Shown here one piece after another: positions 18,322 to 27,126 of a stretch of DNA of 64,000 nucleotides. How positions within the stretch are numbered: the first letter of the stretch is position 1; each line of letters begins with the position of its first letter. The notes under the pieces are model-generated. The model made no database searches. It worked only from the letters and a program-made list of their open reading frames with translations, and was not told the origin of the DNA. The stretch comes from Vibrio quintilis (lineage in GTDB: Bacteria; Pseudomonadota; Gammaproteobacteria; Enterobacterales; Vibrionaceae). A program made the position numbers and the translations under genes. The stretch spans positions 310,001 through 374,000 of the forward strand of contig NZ_AP024898.1 of assembly GCF_024529975.1 (NCBI RefSeq), written 5' to 3'.

Positions 18322-19152
18322 TTAGTCGTAAATAGTTGGGATTGGCTGTCGTTTGTGCTCTGTGGCCTTATAGATGCTGATCAGTTTATCAATCACGGCA
18401 TCAGACACAGGTTTGCCTTCCAGGAAATCGTCGATTTGATCATAACTGAGATTCAGTGCGTCTTCATCGGCTTTCTGAGGTGATAATTCTTCAAGGTCCG
18501 CAGTCGGGGTTTTATTGACTAAAACTTCCGGTGCACCCAGTGTGGCCGCTAACAGGCGAACCTGGCGTTTGTTCAGGCCAAACAGCGGGGCTAAATCACA
18601 TGCGCCGTCACCAAATTTGGTATAGAAACCGGTGATATTTTCTGCCGAGTGATCAGTTCCCAAGACTAATCCTCTGGTATAGCCTGCAATTTCATATTGC
18701 GCGATCATCCGGGCACGGGCTTTGACGTTCCCTTTGACAAAATCAAGTTTCTCCGGTGCATCCGGCAGTAAACCTGTATGCCCGAGTGCTTCATGCGATG
18801 CCGCATGCAAGCCATCGACTCCTGCTTTGATGTTCACACTGACCGAGTGCGTTGGCTGAATAAATGACAGTGACAGCTGGGCTTCATCTTCATCCTTCTG
18901 CTCACCATATGGCAGTCTGACCGCGATAAACTGATAATGATCGGATTTTGCTTCTTCGTTCAGCTGGTTCACAGCCAGTTGAGCCAGCCGGCCACATGTT
19001 GCGGAGTCAATACCACCACTGATACCCAGTACAAGCGATTTACAACCTGATGCTTTGAGTTTGCGCTTGATAAAATCAATCCGTCGCTGAATTTCAAATT
19101 CGGGTTCAATTGTTGGCAACACATGCATTTCTTTACGGATTAATTGTTCCAT
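18322..19152 (-). CDS. nadE: NH3-dependent NAD+ synthetase NadE (276 aa)
   Basis: Makes NAD+ from nicotinate adenine dinucleotide with ammonia and ATP, in the cytoplasm. The PP-loop motif SGGIDS is at about 45-50. Other family stretches are [52 protein letters not shown] and [13 protein letters not shown]. Length 276 matches the E. coli enzyme (275), with no glutaminase domain. I chose the ATG at 19152, preceded by AAGGA at seven bases. It is divergent from a NadD-like gene 97 bp away, so both probably share one regulatory region for NAD supply. Confidence 0.96.
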   Translation of the reverse strand: MEQLIRKEMHVLPTIEPEFEIQRRIDFIKRKLKASGCKSLVLGISGGIDSATCGRLAQLAVNQLNEEAKSDHYQFIAVRLPYGEQKDEDEAQLSLSFIQPTHSVSVNIKAGVDGLHAASHEALGHTGLLPDAPEKLDFVKGNVKARARMIAQYEIAGYTRGLVLGTDHSAENITGFYTKFGDGACDLAPLFGLNKRQVRLLAATLGAPEVLVNKTPTADLEELSPQKADEDALNLSYDQIDDFLEGKPVSDAVIDKLISIYKATEHKRQPIPTIYD

Positions 19153-19248
19153 TTGACATTCCTTTTCGTGCAAGCAATATATATCTTTCCAATATCATAC
19201 TGATTTCGGTGAATTAAAAAACCGGAGAATGAAATCAAAAGGACCAAT

Positions 19249-19773
19249 ATGTTGAGAATTGCCGTTTTTGGCAGCGCTTTTAATCCGCCGACGCTGGGTC
19301 ATCAAAGCGTGATTGAGTCATTAAGCCATTTTGACAGGATTTTATTAGTCCCCAGTATTGCACATGCATGGGGAAAACTGATGCTGCCTTATCCGGTCAG
19401 ATGTCAGTTGGTTGATGCATTTATTGGTGATCTCGGCAATCCGGCGATTGTTCGATCTGATATTGAAGAGCAGCTTTATCAGCCGGAGCTGCATGTGACT
19501 ACACATGCGGTTTTACAGGCATTACAGGTTCGTTATCCCGCAGATGAGCTGACTTTTGTCGTGGGGCCGGATAATCTGTTGCAATTTGGCAGTTTTTATA
19601 AAGCGGATGAGATATTGCAGCAGTTTTCTGTGCTGGCCTGTCCGGAGAAAGTCCCGGTCCGCAGTACGGTTATCAGGCAACAAATCCGGCAGGGAAAGCC
19701 AATCTCTCAGATGACGACGCCATCCGTTGAAAAATTAATTCAGGACTTATCCCTTTACTGTGCTGATACCTGA
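19249..19773 (+). CDS. Nicotinate-nucleotide adenylyltransferase-like protein (174 aa)
   Basis: A nucleotidyltransferase with the NadD/CoaD fold. The N-terminal motif FGSAFNPPTLGHQSVIES carries the T/HxGH signature as TLGH. VVGPDNL in the middle and RSTVIRQQIRQG near the end correspond to the substrate loop and the ISSTxIR motif. It is shorter than E. coli NadD (213). The step it would catalyse (nicotinate mononucleotide to dinucleotide) directly precedes that of the divergent nadE. It may be a second copy beside the housekeeping nadD, which cannot be judged from this window. Confidence 0.85.
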   Translation: MLRIAVFGSAFNPPTLGHQSVIESLSHFDRILLVPSIAHAWGKLMLPYPVRCQLVDAFIGDLGNPAIVRSDIEEQLYQPELHVTTHAVLQALQVRYPADELTFVVGPDNLLQFGSFYKADEILQQFSVLACPEKVPVRSTVIRQQIRQGKPISQMTTPSVEKLIQDLSLYCADT

Positions 19774-19952
19774 CAATTCAAGTAATTAGACCGTTTCCCT
19801 GTCTGCCGGATACCGCTCCGCCACTTAAATTTTTTTTTGATATCCGGCTCACTCAGAAAAGAAAAAACGAGAATATATGAGGTATGTGCTAAAACTTATA
19901 TTAGGTAGTTAGATAGTCTGAATATCGTCTGAGTGTTGCAAAAGGGATGAAT

Positions 19953-21503
19953 ATGGAATTATTTGCTGATATGCGTCAGGAGCCAGATCATAAGCCGGAG
20001 AGTGATCATACTAAATCGGTGAAAATCAAAGATCCCTGGAAAGTATTACTGGTCGATGATGACCCTCAAATGCACCAGATTACGCAACTGGCATTGAGTA
20101 ATTTCTCTTTTCAAAAACGTCCTCTTCAGCTGATATCTGCTTATTCTGGTGAAGAAGCGAAAGAGATTTTTCAGCGCGAGCGAAATATTGCACTGGCTTT
20201 GATTGATGTGGTGATGGAAACGGAGCATGCCGGACTGGATTTGGTGAAATTTATCCGTGATGATTACCAGGATCGTCTGGTCCGGTTAGTGCTCAGAACC
20301 GGTCAGGCCGGGCAGACACCTGAAGATAAAGCGATTCAGGAATATGAGATCGACGATTACAAAGAAAAAACGGAACTGACGACCCAAAAGCTGAGAACAT
20401 TGCTGTATTCGATGCTTCGCTCATACCGGGATTTATGCCTGATTGAAGAGCAAAAAGAGGGGCTGAGCCGGGTGATTCAGGCTTCTGCGAATGTGCAGAA
20501 TACCAAGACCCTGAAAAATTATGCGACCTCTGTATTGCAGCAACTTACTTCTTTACTTGGCCTTGAAGCCTCCGCATTTTACTGCATTGTTCAGCCACAT
20601 ATTGATGGTGAGATGGGGCGGGCGATGACGATTGCTGCGACCGGCAATTATGTCTCTTTTTACAGGGAGTGCAGTTTTGATGTTTTGCCCGATATTGTGG
20701 CAGAACGTTGCAAGTTAGCTCTGAAGAATAAACACTCTTATGATTTTTCAGATGCGTATGTGTTTCATATGAGTGATGACCGTGGCATCGATAACCTGCT
20801 GTATGTGAATTTAATCGGCGATTTATCCGACCTGGATAAACAATTGCTGGAAATTTATATGCAGAATATCAGCCTGACCTTCGACAACATCAATTTAATG
20901 GTTGATCTGCAGGAAACATCTCAGGAACTTGTTTATCACCTGTCAAACGCAGTGGAGGCCCGGAGTAAAGAAACCGGGGCTCACGTACAGCGTGTTGCGC
21001 TGTATTGTGAAAGACTGGCACAGTTGTATGGATTGCCGGATAAAAATGTCCAGCTGATTAAACATGCGTCCCCGCTTCATGATGTTGGTAAAGTTGCTGT
21101 GCCGGACAGCATTTTGCACAAGCCGGGTAAGCTGGATGCTGAAGAATGGCGAATCATGAAAAAACATGTCGATTATGGGGTCGAAATCCTGAGTCAGTCC
21201 AAACGTAGTCTGATGGTGGTCGCGCGGGAAATTGCAGAAAACCACCATGAAAAATGGGATGGCAGTGGTTATCCGTGCCAGCGCAACGGGGACGAGATTC
21301 CGCTCAGTGGCCGGATTGCAGCCCTGGCGGATGTGTTTGATGCACTGGGTGCGAAGCGTTGCTACAAAGAAGCCTGGACAGACGATAAAATCCGGGATGA
21401 ATTAGTGGAACAGCGAGGTAAACATTTCGACCCGAAACTGGTGGACCTGTTCCTTGAACACTGGGATGAATTCATTGATATCCGTAATCAGCATCCGGAT
21501 TAA
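19953..21503 (+). CDS. Response regulator with DUF3369 and HD-GYP domain, cyclic-di-GMP phosphodiesterase (516 aa)
   Basis: The receiver domain (about 30-150) starts with VLLVDDDPQM and contains the phospho-acceptor Asp in ALIDVVME. A central DUF3369 segment (about 170-325) follows. The C-terminal HD-GYP domain has HVQRVALYCERLA, HDVGK, NHHEKWDGSGYP and ALADVFDAL, so all metal and GYP-loop residues appear intact. Such proteins hydrolyse c-di-GMP and usually promote motility over biofilm. Of two close ATGs I chose the one at 19953, six bases from AAGGG. No histidine kinase gene is adjacent. Confidence 0.93.
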   Translation: MELFADMRQEPDHKPESDHTKSVKIKDPWKVLLVDDDPQMHQITQLALSNFSFQKRPLQLISAYSGEEAKEIFQRERNIALALIDVVMETEHAGLDLVKFIRDDYQDRLVRLVLRTGQAGQTPEDKAIQEYEIDDYKEKTELTTQKLRTLLYSMLRSYRDLCLIEEQKEGLSRVIQASANVQNTKTLKNYATSVLQQLTSLLGLEASAFYCIVQPHIDGEMGRAMTIAATGNYVSFYRECSFDVLPDIVAERCKLALKNKHSYDFSDAYVFHMSDDRGIDNLLYVNLIGDLSDLDKQLLEIYMQNISLTFDNINLMVDLQETSQELVYHLSNAVEARSKETGAHVQRVALYCERLAQLYGLPDKNVQLIKHASPLHDVGKVAVPDSILHKPGKLDAEEWRIMKKHVDYGVEILSQSKRSLMVVAREIAENHHEKWDGSGYPCQRNGDEIPLSGRIAALADVFDALGAKRCYKEAWTDDKIRDELVEQRGKHFDPKLVDLFLEHWDEFIDIRNQHPD

Positions 21504-21511
21504 ACTGACAC

Positions 21512-21537
21512 ATCAGGCTGACCAGATTCAGCCTGAT
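21512..21537. terminator. Bidirectional terminator between HD-GYP and trxC genes
   Basis: ATCAGGCTGA and TCAGCCTGAT form a perfect 10-bp stem with a 6-nt loop, followed by TCATTTTATT. It sits in the 39-bp gap between two convergent stops. Confidence 0.85.
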
Positions 21538-21542
21538 TCATT

Positions 21543-21980
21543 TTATTCTCCCTGACGAATTGTTTCATCCAGCCACTGATCAAACTGAGACTGGGGTAAT
21601 GCCCCGTTGATCATATTCAGGCGCTGGCCCTGTTGATAAACCATGATGGTCGGAATACTGCGGATCTGAAACTGTGCCGCCAGTGCTTGTTGTTCTTCAG
21701 TATTAATTTTAATAAACCTGACTTTTCTGTGATGGGTTTTGGCACTTTGTTCAAAAACAGGAGCAAAGCCTACACACGGATTACACCATGGTGCCCAAAA
21801 ATCGATAACAACCGGAATATCGCTCCGGAGCAGTGTCTGAAAGTTTTCTGCAGTACCTTCAACCGGTGCTCCGTCAAGCAAAGGCTGGCGGCATTTCCCA
21901 CATAACGGAACGTCTGAAACCTGCTCTGCAGGTAAGCGATTCATCGCCTGACAGGATGGACAGCGAGTTTTAAAAGTCAT
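21543..21980 (-). CDS. trxC: Thioredoxin 2 (TrxC) with WCNPC active site (145 aa)
   Basis: A cytoplasmic disulfide reductase with an N-terminal zinc-binding module, CPSCQ and CGKC at about residues 8-31, as in TrxC. The thioredoxin fold follows with DFWAPWCNPCVGFAPVFE and RSIPTIMVYQQG (cis-proline). The active site reads WCNPC rather than the usual WCGPC; the Gly-to-Asn change is between the two redox cysteines and would be expected to shift the redox potential. Length matches E. coli TrxC (139). It is monocistronic and convergent with the HD-GYP gene. Confidence 0.93.
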   Translation of the reverse strand: MTFKTRCPSCQAMNRLPAEQVSDVPLCGKCRQPLLDGAPVEGTAENFQTLLRSDIPVVIDFWAPWCNPCVGFAPVFEQSAKTHHRKVRFIKINTEEQQALAAQFQIRSIPTIMVYQQGQRLNMINGALPQSQFDQWLDETIRQGE

Positions 21981-22007
21981 GATATGCAGCTCTTGTTATA
22001 ATTAAAC

Positions 22008-22050
22008 TATACCCACACAACCTGAATGATTCACTTTCAGTTTGTTGGGG
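22008..22050. repeat. Degenerate copy of the palindromic repeat
   Basis: Left arm TATACCCACACAACCTGAA and right arm TTCAGTTTGTTGGGG around a short loop match the dispersed palindrome with several changes. It lies just upstream of the trxC start on the minus strand. Confidence 0.5.
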
Positions 22051-22236
22051 CTCTGGGGACAATTATCATCAATAATTGAATAATAACAACCATGAGTTTT
22101 ACAGGTTCGGGTCACGCTGGTTGCGTTATATTCAATATTGAACCTATACCGGAATTATTTGATTCATATGATACCGTCCGGGCATTTCAGAAACCTGGAT
22201 GAAATGAACCGGATATGTGTTATGTGGAGGTGCTTC

Positions 22237-22617
22237 ATGACATATCACAGACATAGTTTATCGATTGGACTTGAACGTGTTGACCATGAGTTTTTTGTTT
22301 ATATCACGGCAACCGGAACGCTGACTCATCAGGATTATGAAATTATTACGCCTTTACTGGATGCTGCGATTGCGAAAGTGAATACGCCGCAGGTCAATGT
22401 ATTGGTCGATATCACCCGGTTTGAAGGATGGGAGCTGAGAGCTGCCTGGGATGATTTCAAACTGGGCTTAACGCATGGGTCGGATTTTAATAAAGTAGCG
22501 CTGTACGGTGACAGAGAATGGCAGGCGCTGATGGCCAAAGTCGCGGACTGGTTTTCGACCGGCGAGGTGCGATATTTTGAAAATTACGATCATGCGGTTC
22601 GCTGGTTACAGAGCTGA
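22237..22617 (+). CDS. SpoIIAA-like / STAS-domain protein (126 aa)
   Basis: A small soluble protein of the SpoIIAA-like (DUF3478) family. Features are an N-terminal beta strand (FFVYITATGTLTHQDYEII), the stretch VNVLVDITRFEGWELRAAWDDFKLG and the C-terminal KVALYGDREWQALMAKVADWF. No signal peptide or membrane segment is seen. The ATG at 22237 has TGGAGG seven bases upstream. Members of this family are suggested to bind lipids or act in partner switching, but function is not established. Confidence 0.85.
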   Translation: MTYHRHSLSIGLERVDHEFFVYITATGTLTHQDYEIITPLLDAAIAKVNTPQVNVLVDITRFEGWELRAAWDDFKLGLTHGSDFNKVALYGDREWQALMAKVADWFSTGEVRYFENYDHAVRWLQS

Positions 22618-22703
22618 TTGGTCCTTGCACAACCATTGATTCGTATTACAATATCTCCTGACCGGCAGCCGGCGCTGCCGGGAAAACTATTTTGTTAATC
22701 GAA

Positions 22704-22900
<197 letters not shown>

Positions 22901-23032
22901 CAGATGCACGAATTGTTTTCATCATGCAAAGCAGAGACTGACAAGATTGGTTTCTGTTTGTGAATGGTTCGTGATCGTCCGGTATTTCAATCATCACCCC
23001 TGTGCATCTTACATCACGGAGAATTCAATAAG

Positions 23033-23980
23033 ATGGCAGGAACATTACTGATCATGGTTGCATGTCTGACATGGGCCATCGATACACTCATCAGATACCC
23101 GCTTCTGGGGGCAGGTTATACAACGCTTCAGGTTGTTTTTACCGAACATTTGATTTTAACGGTGCTGATGTTGCCTTTTGGCTGGCGTTATCGCCACCAT
23201 TTCAGACAACTGAGCTGGCGGATGACGCTGTGTATGCTATTTATCGGAGGCGTCGGCTCTGCGCTGGGAACGCTGGCATTTACTGAAGCCTTTCATTATC
23301 TGAACCCGACACTGGTGATTCTGTTGCAGAAACTACAACCGGTGATTGCGATTTTACTGGCTTGTTTTGTACTGAAAGAGCGGATTCAGTCTTCTTTTCT
23401 GCTATGGGCCTGTGTTCTGATTGCCGGCAGTCTGATTATGATGTGGTCTGACATTCTTTCCCTTGCACAAAATAATTTACATGCCACCCGGCAGGGCAGC
23501 GATATCATCAAAGGCTATCTGTACGCTTTGGGAGCTGTTGTTGCCTGGGGAGGCGCAACCGTGTGTGGCAAGTATCTGTCTCAGCAAGCGTGTCCGCCGA
23601 ATGCGATTTTATTCGGGCGGTTTTTCTCGGGATTCTGCGTGCTGGCGCTCTTTGTCTCTCTTCAGCCTTCGGCGATAAAGCCGATGGAGATGGGTGACTG
23701 GGAGTCCGTTGCGATAATGGCCTGCCTGAGCGGGCTGGCTGGTATGTGGTTTTATTATCAGGGGTTGCGATATATTCCGGCACGCCGGGCAACACTGGTT
23801 GAGCTGACTTTCCCGGTATTTGCTGCTGCAGTCAACTGGTTATTTCTCGGCCAGACGCTATCTTTCTACCAGATCGTCGGCGGGGTGGTACTGCTGGCCG
23901 GTAATCTGGGATTACAGCTGCGGGAAACCAAAAAAGTGATTCAGCCAACCCGTGCTGCTTTGAGTAAACAGCAGGCTTAA
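23033..23980 (+). CDS. ribN: EamA/DMT family transporter, probable riboflavin importer RibN (315 aa)
   Basis: An inner-membrane protein with about ten helices forming two EamA repeats. The first covers roughly residues 1-135 (CLTWAIDTLIRYPLL, LNPTLVILLQKLQPVIAILLA) and the second 160-300 (VVAWGGATVCGKYLSQ, YIPARRATLVELTFPVFA). The ATG at 23033 is preceded by CACGGAG. The FMN riboswitch directly upstream marks it as a flavin-repressed gene. RibN-type EamA riboflavin importers with upstream RFN elements are known in proteobacteria including vibrios. The name therefore rests on family plus riboswitch. Confidence 0.85.
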   Translation: MAGTLLIMVACLTWAIDTLIRYPLLGAGYTTLQVVFTEHLILTVLMLPFGWRYRHHFRQLSWRMTLCMLFIGGVGSALGTLAFTEAFHYLNPTLVILLQKLQPVIAILLACFVLKERIQSSFLLWACVLIAGSLIMMWSDILSLAQNNLHATRQGSDIIKGYLYALGAVVAWGGATVCGKYLSQQACPPNAILFGRFFSGFCVLALFVSLQPSAIKPMEMGDWESVAIMACLSGLAGMWFYYQGLRYIPARRATLVELTFPVFAAAVNWLFLGQTLSFYQIVGGVVLLAGNLGLQLRETKKVIQPTRAALSKQQA

Positions 23981-24485
23981 ATTTATTTTCTCCCCTTTTT
24001 TACGATTGATTCAGGGCTGACTTCGGTTTGGCCCATTTCATTTCTTTTTCCTGTTAAACAATCTGTGTGATGTGTTTTTCTGATGTCTGGCTGGTTCCCG
24101 GGTAAATCCCTGATTCAATTTCAGGATCTATGTCCGGGGAATGACAAAACCTGCCTGGCGTAAAAAAACAGAGCACTGATTGCTATCTTTTCTATGTGTC
24201 TGATACGCAGACTTGATATATTCATGAGCGATTTCGACATATGCATGTATTTGCTTAATTCTGATCGGTTGTTTCAGCAAAATTTTCAGATATCAGCAAA
24301 TCTGTTGATCGGTTTGTGCACGGATGAATGGTTCAGCTGTATGTCCACGACCAGAAAGGAATCACCGGGCATCAATACGCCCTTAGCACCGTTGTAGCCG
24401 GAAACTTTGTCGGAACGATGTCTCAGAACAATGTCTCAGAACAATGTTTTGAAATGATGTCTGGTACGCTTACAAGGTTAAAAAA
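23981..24485. other. Gene-poor 505-bp gap upstream of the glucuronidase
   Basis: Holds the probable promoter of the glucuronidase gene. At 24210-24241 it contains a stretch beginning GACTTGATATATTCAT that recurs at 27018. A 13-bp tandem duplication of ATGTCTCAGAACA is at 24418-24443. A 53-codon frame (24328-24489) overlaps the glucuronidase start, but the out-of-phase duplication inside it argues against a conserved gene. Confidence 0.5.
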
Positions 24486-26675
24486 ATGAAAATAAACTAT
24501 CGTACAGGCCGGCAGTTCATCTGCTTATTGCTGGTCTTATTCAGTTTTCCGTTACTGGCAAAATCAATACTCACCGGTGAAGATGGCTACCGGTTATGGC
24601 TGAAATATGATCCGGTCAAACAGGATCAACAGGCAGAAGAATACCGACAGCAATTTGCTCACTGGCAGGTGTCAGGCAAGAGTCAGACCGCGCAGGTGAT
24701 CCGCGATGAGCTGGAGAATGCATTAACCGGGTTGCTAGGAACAAGTGCGCCGGTGGCCGGAACATCCGGTGCATCGCTGATCGTTGGCCGGTTAGCAGAA
24801 TTACCGGAATCTTTGCGTCAGGCATTGAAAAAAAATCTTCCTGCCTCTGAAGAAGGCTATCTGATCAAAACGGTGTCTTATCAGGGACGCCCTGTCACTG
24901 TAATTACCGCAAAAACGGATGTGGGCGCATTGTATGGCAGTTTTCGCCTGCTGAGACTGATTCAGACACATCAGTCTTCCCGTTCACTGAATATTGCCTC
25001 CGGACCGAAGTTAAAAATCAGGGTGCTGGATCACTGGGATAATCTCAATCGCCATATTGAACGTGGCTATGCGGGAGAATCGATCTGGGACTGGCATAAG
25101 CTGCCGGTTTACATCTATCAACGGTATTATGATTATGCACGGGCGAACGCTTCCATCGGAATTAACGGTACGGTTTTGAATAATGTCAATGCAGATCCGT
25201 TAATCCTGACGCCACAGTATCTGGATAAGGTCCGGGCTTTAGCCGATATATTCCGGCCTTACGGCATCAAAGTTTACCTGTCTGTGAAGTTTAGTTCGCC
25301 ACAATTGATTGGTGGATTAAAAACGTCTGATCCTTTAAACACGCAGGTCAAACAGTGGTGGCAAGATAAAGCCCGCGAAATTTATCAGAAGATCCCTGAT
25401 TTTGGTGGTTTTCTGGTGAAAGCAAACTCCGAAGGCCAGCCGGGGCCGGGTGATTTTGGCCGGACACATGCCGAAGGTGCGAATATGCTGGCGGATGCGC
25501 TGGCACCGCACGGCGGTATTGTGATGTGGCGGGCTTTTGTTTATGCCAATGAAAAGCACGAAGAGCGTTCGAAGCAGGCGTACAGTGAATTTAAACCACT
25601 GGATGGTCAGTTCCGGTCTAATGTTTTGCTTCAGGTGAAAAACGGGCCGATTGATTTTCAGCCCAGAGAGCCAATCAGTCCGTTATTTGGTGCCACGCCA
25701 AAGACACCGTTAATGATGGAATTTCAGATCACGATGGAATACCTGGGTTTCAGTACTCACGCCGTTTATCTGGGGCCGTTATATAAAGAAGTGCTCAATA
25801 CCGACACTTATGCCAGAGGGCCGGGTTCAACCGTCGCAAAAGTGATCGATGGATCTTTGTTCAATCAATCTGTCAGCGGGATCGCAGGTGTGTCTGATAT
25901 CGGGAGTGACCGCAACTGGACCGGACATATTTTGTTGCAGGCTAACTGGTATGTCTTTGGGCGTCTGGCGTGGGATCACTCGCAGTCTGCGGCGGATATC
26001 GCCGGTGACTGGATCAGAATGACGTTAACCAATGATGACCAGGCAGTGGCAACCATTGAAAAAATGATGATGGTTTCCCGCGAAGTGGCAGTGAACTATA
26101 TGACGCCGCTGGGGTTACATCACATCATGGGCGCCGATCATCATTATGGTCCGGGTCCGTGGGTCGATTTTCTGCCAAGGGATGACTGGAATCCGGTCTA
26201 TTATCACAAAGCAGATAAATATGGCCTCGGTTTTGACCGCTCACCAACAGGCGTGAATGCCGTTGCGCAGTATTTTTCACCACTTCGGGAGCAGTTGTCA
26301 GATCCGAAAACCACCCCGGAAAATCTGCTGCTTTGGTTTCATCACTTGCCCTGGGATTACAAAATTGCTTCATCAGGCCGGACGCTTTGGAATGAACTGG
26401 TATACAGATATTATCAGGGGGCTGCCGATGTCAAAGTGATGGCGAAGCAGTGGCAGGAGCTTGAAGATAAACTGGATCCGCTGCAGTTTCAGCAGGTTAA
26501 AATGGCATTTGATATTCAGCAACAGGAAGCAGAGTGGTGGCGGGATGCCTGTGTGTTGTATTTTCAGCAGTTTTCCGGCAGGCCTATTCCTGAAGGGTTT
26601 GAAAAACCACACCATACACTCGCGTATTATGAGCACCTGAGTTTTCCTTATGCTCCGGGTCAGAGCGGAAGATAA
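24486..26675 (+). CDS. aguA: Secreted GH67 alpha-glucuronidase (729 aa)
   Basis: Glycoside hydrolase family 67, which cleaves 4-O-methyl-glucuronic acid from the ends of xylo-oligosaccharides. A signal peptide (LLLVLFSFPLLA) indicates export. An N-terminal domain (about 25-150) is followed by the catalytic TIM barrel with LKIRVLDHWDNLN, ERGYAGESIWDW, FLVKANSEGQPGPGDFG (general acid Glu), VKNGPIDFQPREP and PLMMEFQITMEYLG; the last two hold the Asp and Glu that serve as base in characterised members. A C-terminal helical domain ends the protein. AAGG lies seven bases before the ATG. No xylanase or xylose genes are next to it. Confidence 0.94.
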   Translation: MKINYRTGRQFICLLLVLFSFPLLAKSILTGEDGYRLWLKYDPVKQDQQAEEYRQQFAHWQVSGKSQTAQVIRDELENALTGLLGTSAPVAGTSGASLIVGRLAELPESLRQALKKNLPASEEGYLIKTVSYQGRPVTVITAKTDVGALYGSFRLLRLIQTHQSSRSLNIASGPKLKIRVLDHWDNLNRHIERGYAGESIWDWHKLPVYIYQRYYDYARANASIGINGTVLNNVNADPLILTPQYLDKVRALADIFRPYGIKVYLSVKFSSPQLIGGLKTSDPLNTQVKQWWQDKAREIYQKIPDFGGFLVKANSEGQPGPGDFGRTHAEGANMLADALAPHGGIVMWRAFVYANEKHEERSKQAYSEFKPLDGQFRSNVLLQVKNGPIDFQPREPISPLFGATPKTPLMMEFQITMEYLGFSTHAVYLGPLYKEVLNTDTYARGPGSTVAKVIDGSLFNQSVSGIAGVSDIGSDRNWTGHILLQANWYVFGRLAWDHSQSAADIAGDWIRMTLTNDDQAVATIEKMMMVSREVAVNYMTPLGLHHIMGADHHYGPGPWVDFLPRDDWNPVYYHKADKYGLGFDRSPTGVNAVAQYFSPLREQLSDPKTTPENLLLWFHHLPWDYKIASSGRTLWNELVYRYYQGAADVKVMAKQWQELEDKLDPLQFQQVKMAFDIQQQEAEWWRDACVLYFQQFSGRPIPEGFEKPHHTLAYYEHLSFPYAPGQSGR

Positions 26676-26721
26676 TCATGTTATTTTCAGGCGGGTGACT
26701 GGCCTGAACAGCTGCTGTGTT

Positions 26722-26750
26722 GCGGGGAAAATTGTGTCCCCGCTTCTTTA
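26722..26750 (+). terminator. Intrinsic terminator after the glucuronidase
   Basis: GCGGGGA and TCCCCGC with an 8-nt loop, followed by TTCTTTA. It lies 46 bp beyond the stop codon. Confidence 0.8.
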
Positions 26751-26776
26751 CACCCAAATCATCCTGAAGCGTCATC

Positions 26777-26817
26777 TATATCCAAGCAACCTGCATCTTC
26801 AGGTTGTTTGGGTATAT
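26777..26817. repeat. Full copy of dispersed palindromic repeat
   Basis: TATATCCAAGCAACCTG and CAGGTTGTTTGGGTATA surround a 7-nt loop. The left arm differs from the best copy (54660-54700) by one base. It lies between the glucuronidase terminator and the chemoreceptor gene. A weak second left-arm-like stretch (CACCCAAATCATCCTGAAGC) precedes it. Confidence 0.8.
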
Positions 26818-27126
26818 TTGGATGCAGACGATTTTGGGATATAAATATGACCTGTTTACCATTTTCTGATTTATTTTTTCCGGGAATATATTTCGCCCGG
26901 CAAAATAATTAACAAAGTTTTATTTTTCAGGAAAATAACCGGAGAGAGGCTTACAAAGTTTGCTCAAGGTTAAAGAATGAAAACATATATTCACATTTTT
27001 TATGCACTTTGAACCAGGACTTGATATATTCATAGGTCGTTTCTGGTATATAGCGGTGACCTGCTGCAGGGTATTCAGAACAAGCGTTGGGGCTTTATAT
27101 CAATAAGTTGGGCAGAGGCGACAAGT

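Noticed and set aside
24194..24397. 67-codon frame upstream of aguA
   Set aside because: Overlaps the conserved upstream element, lacks a ribosome site, and does not look protein-like.
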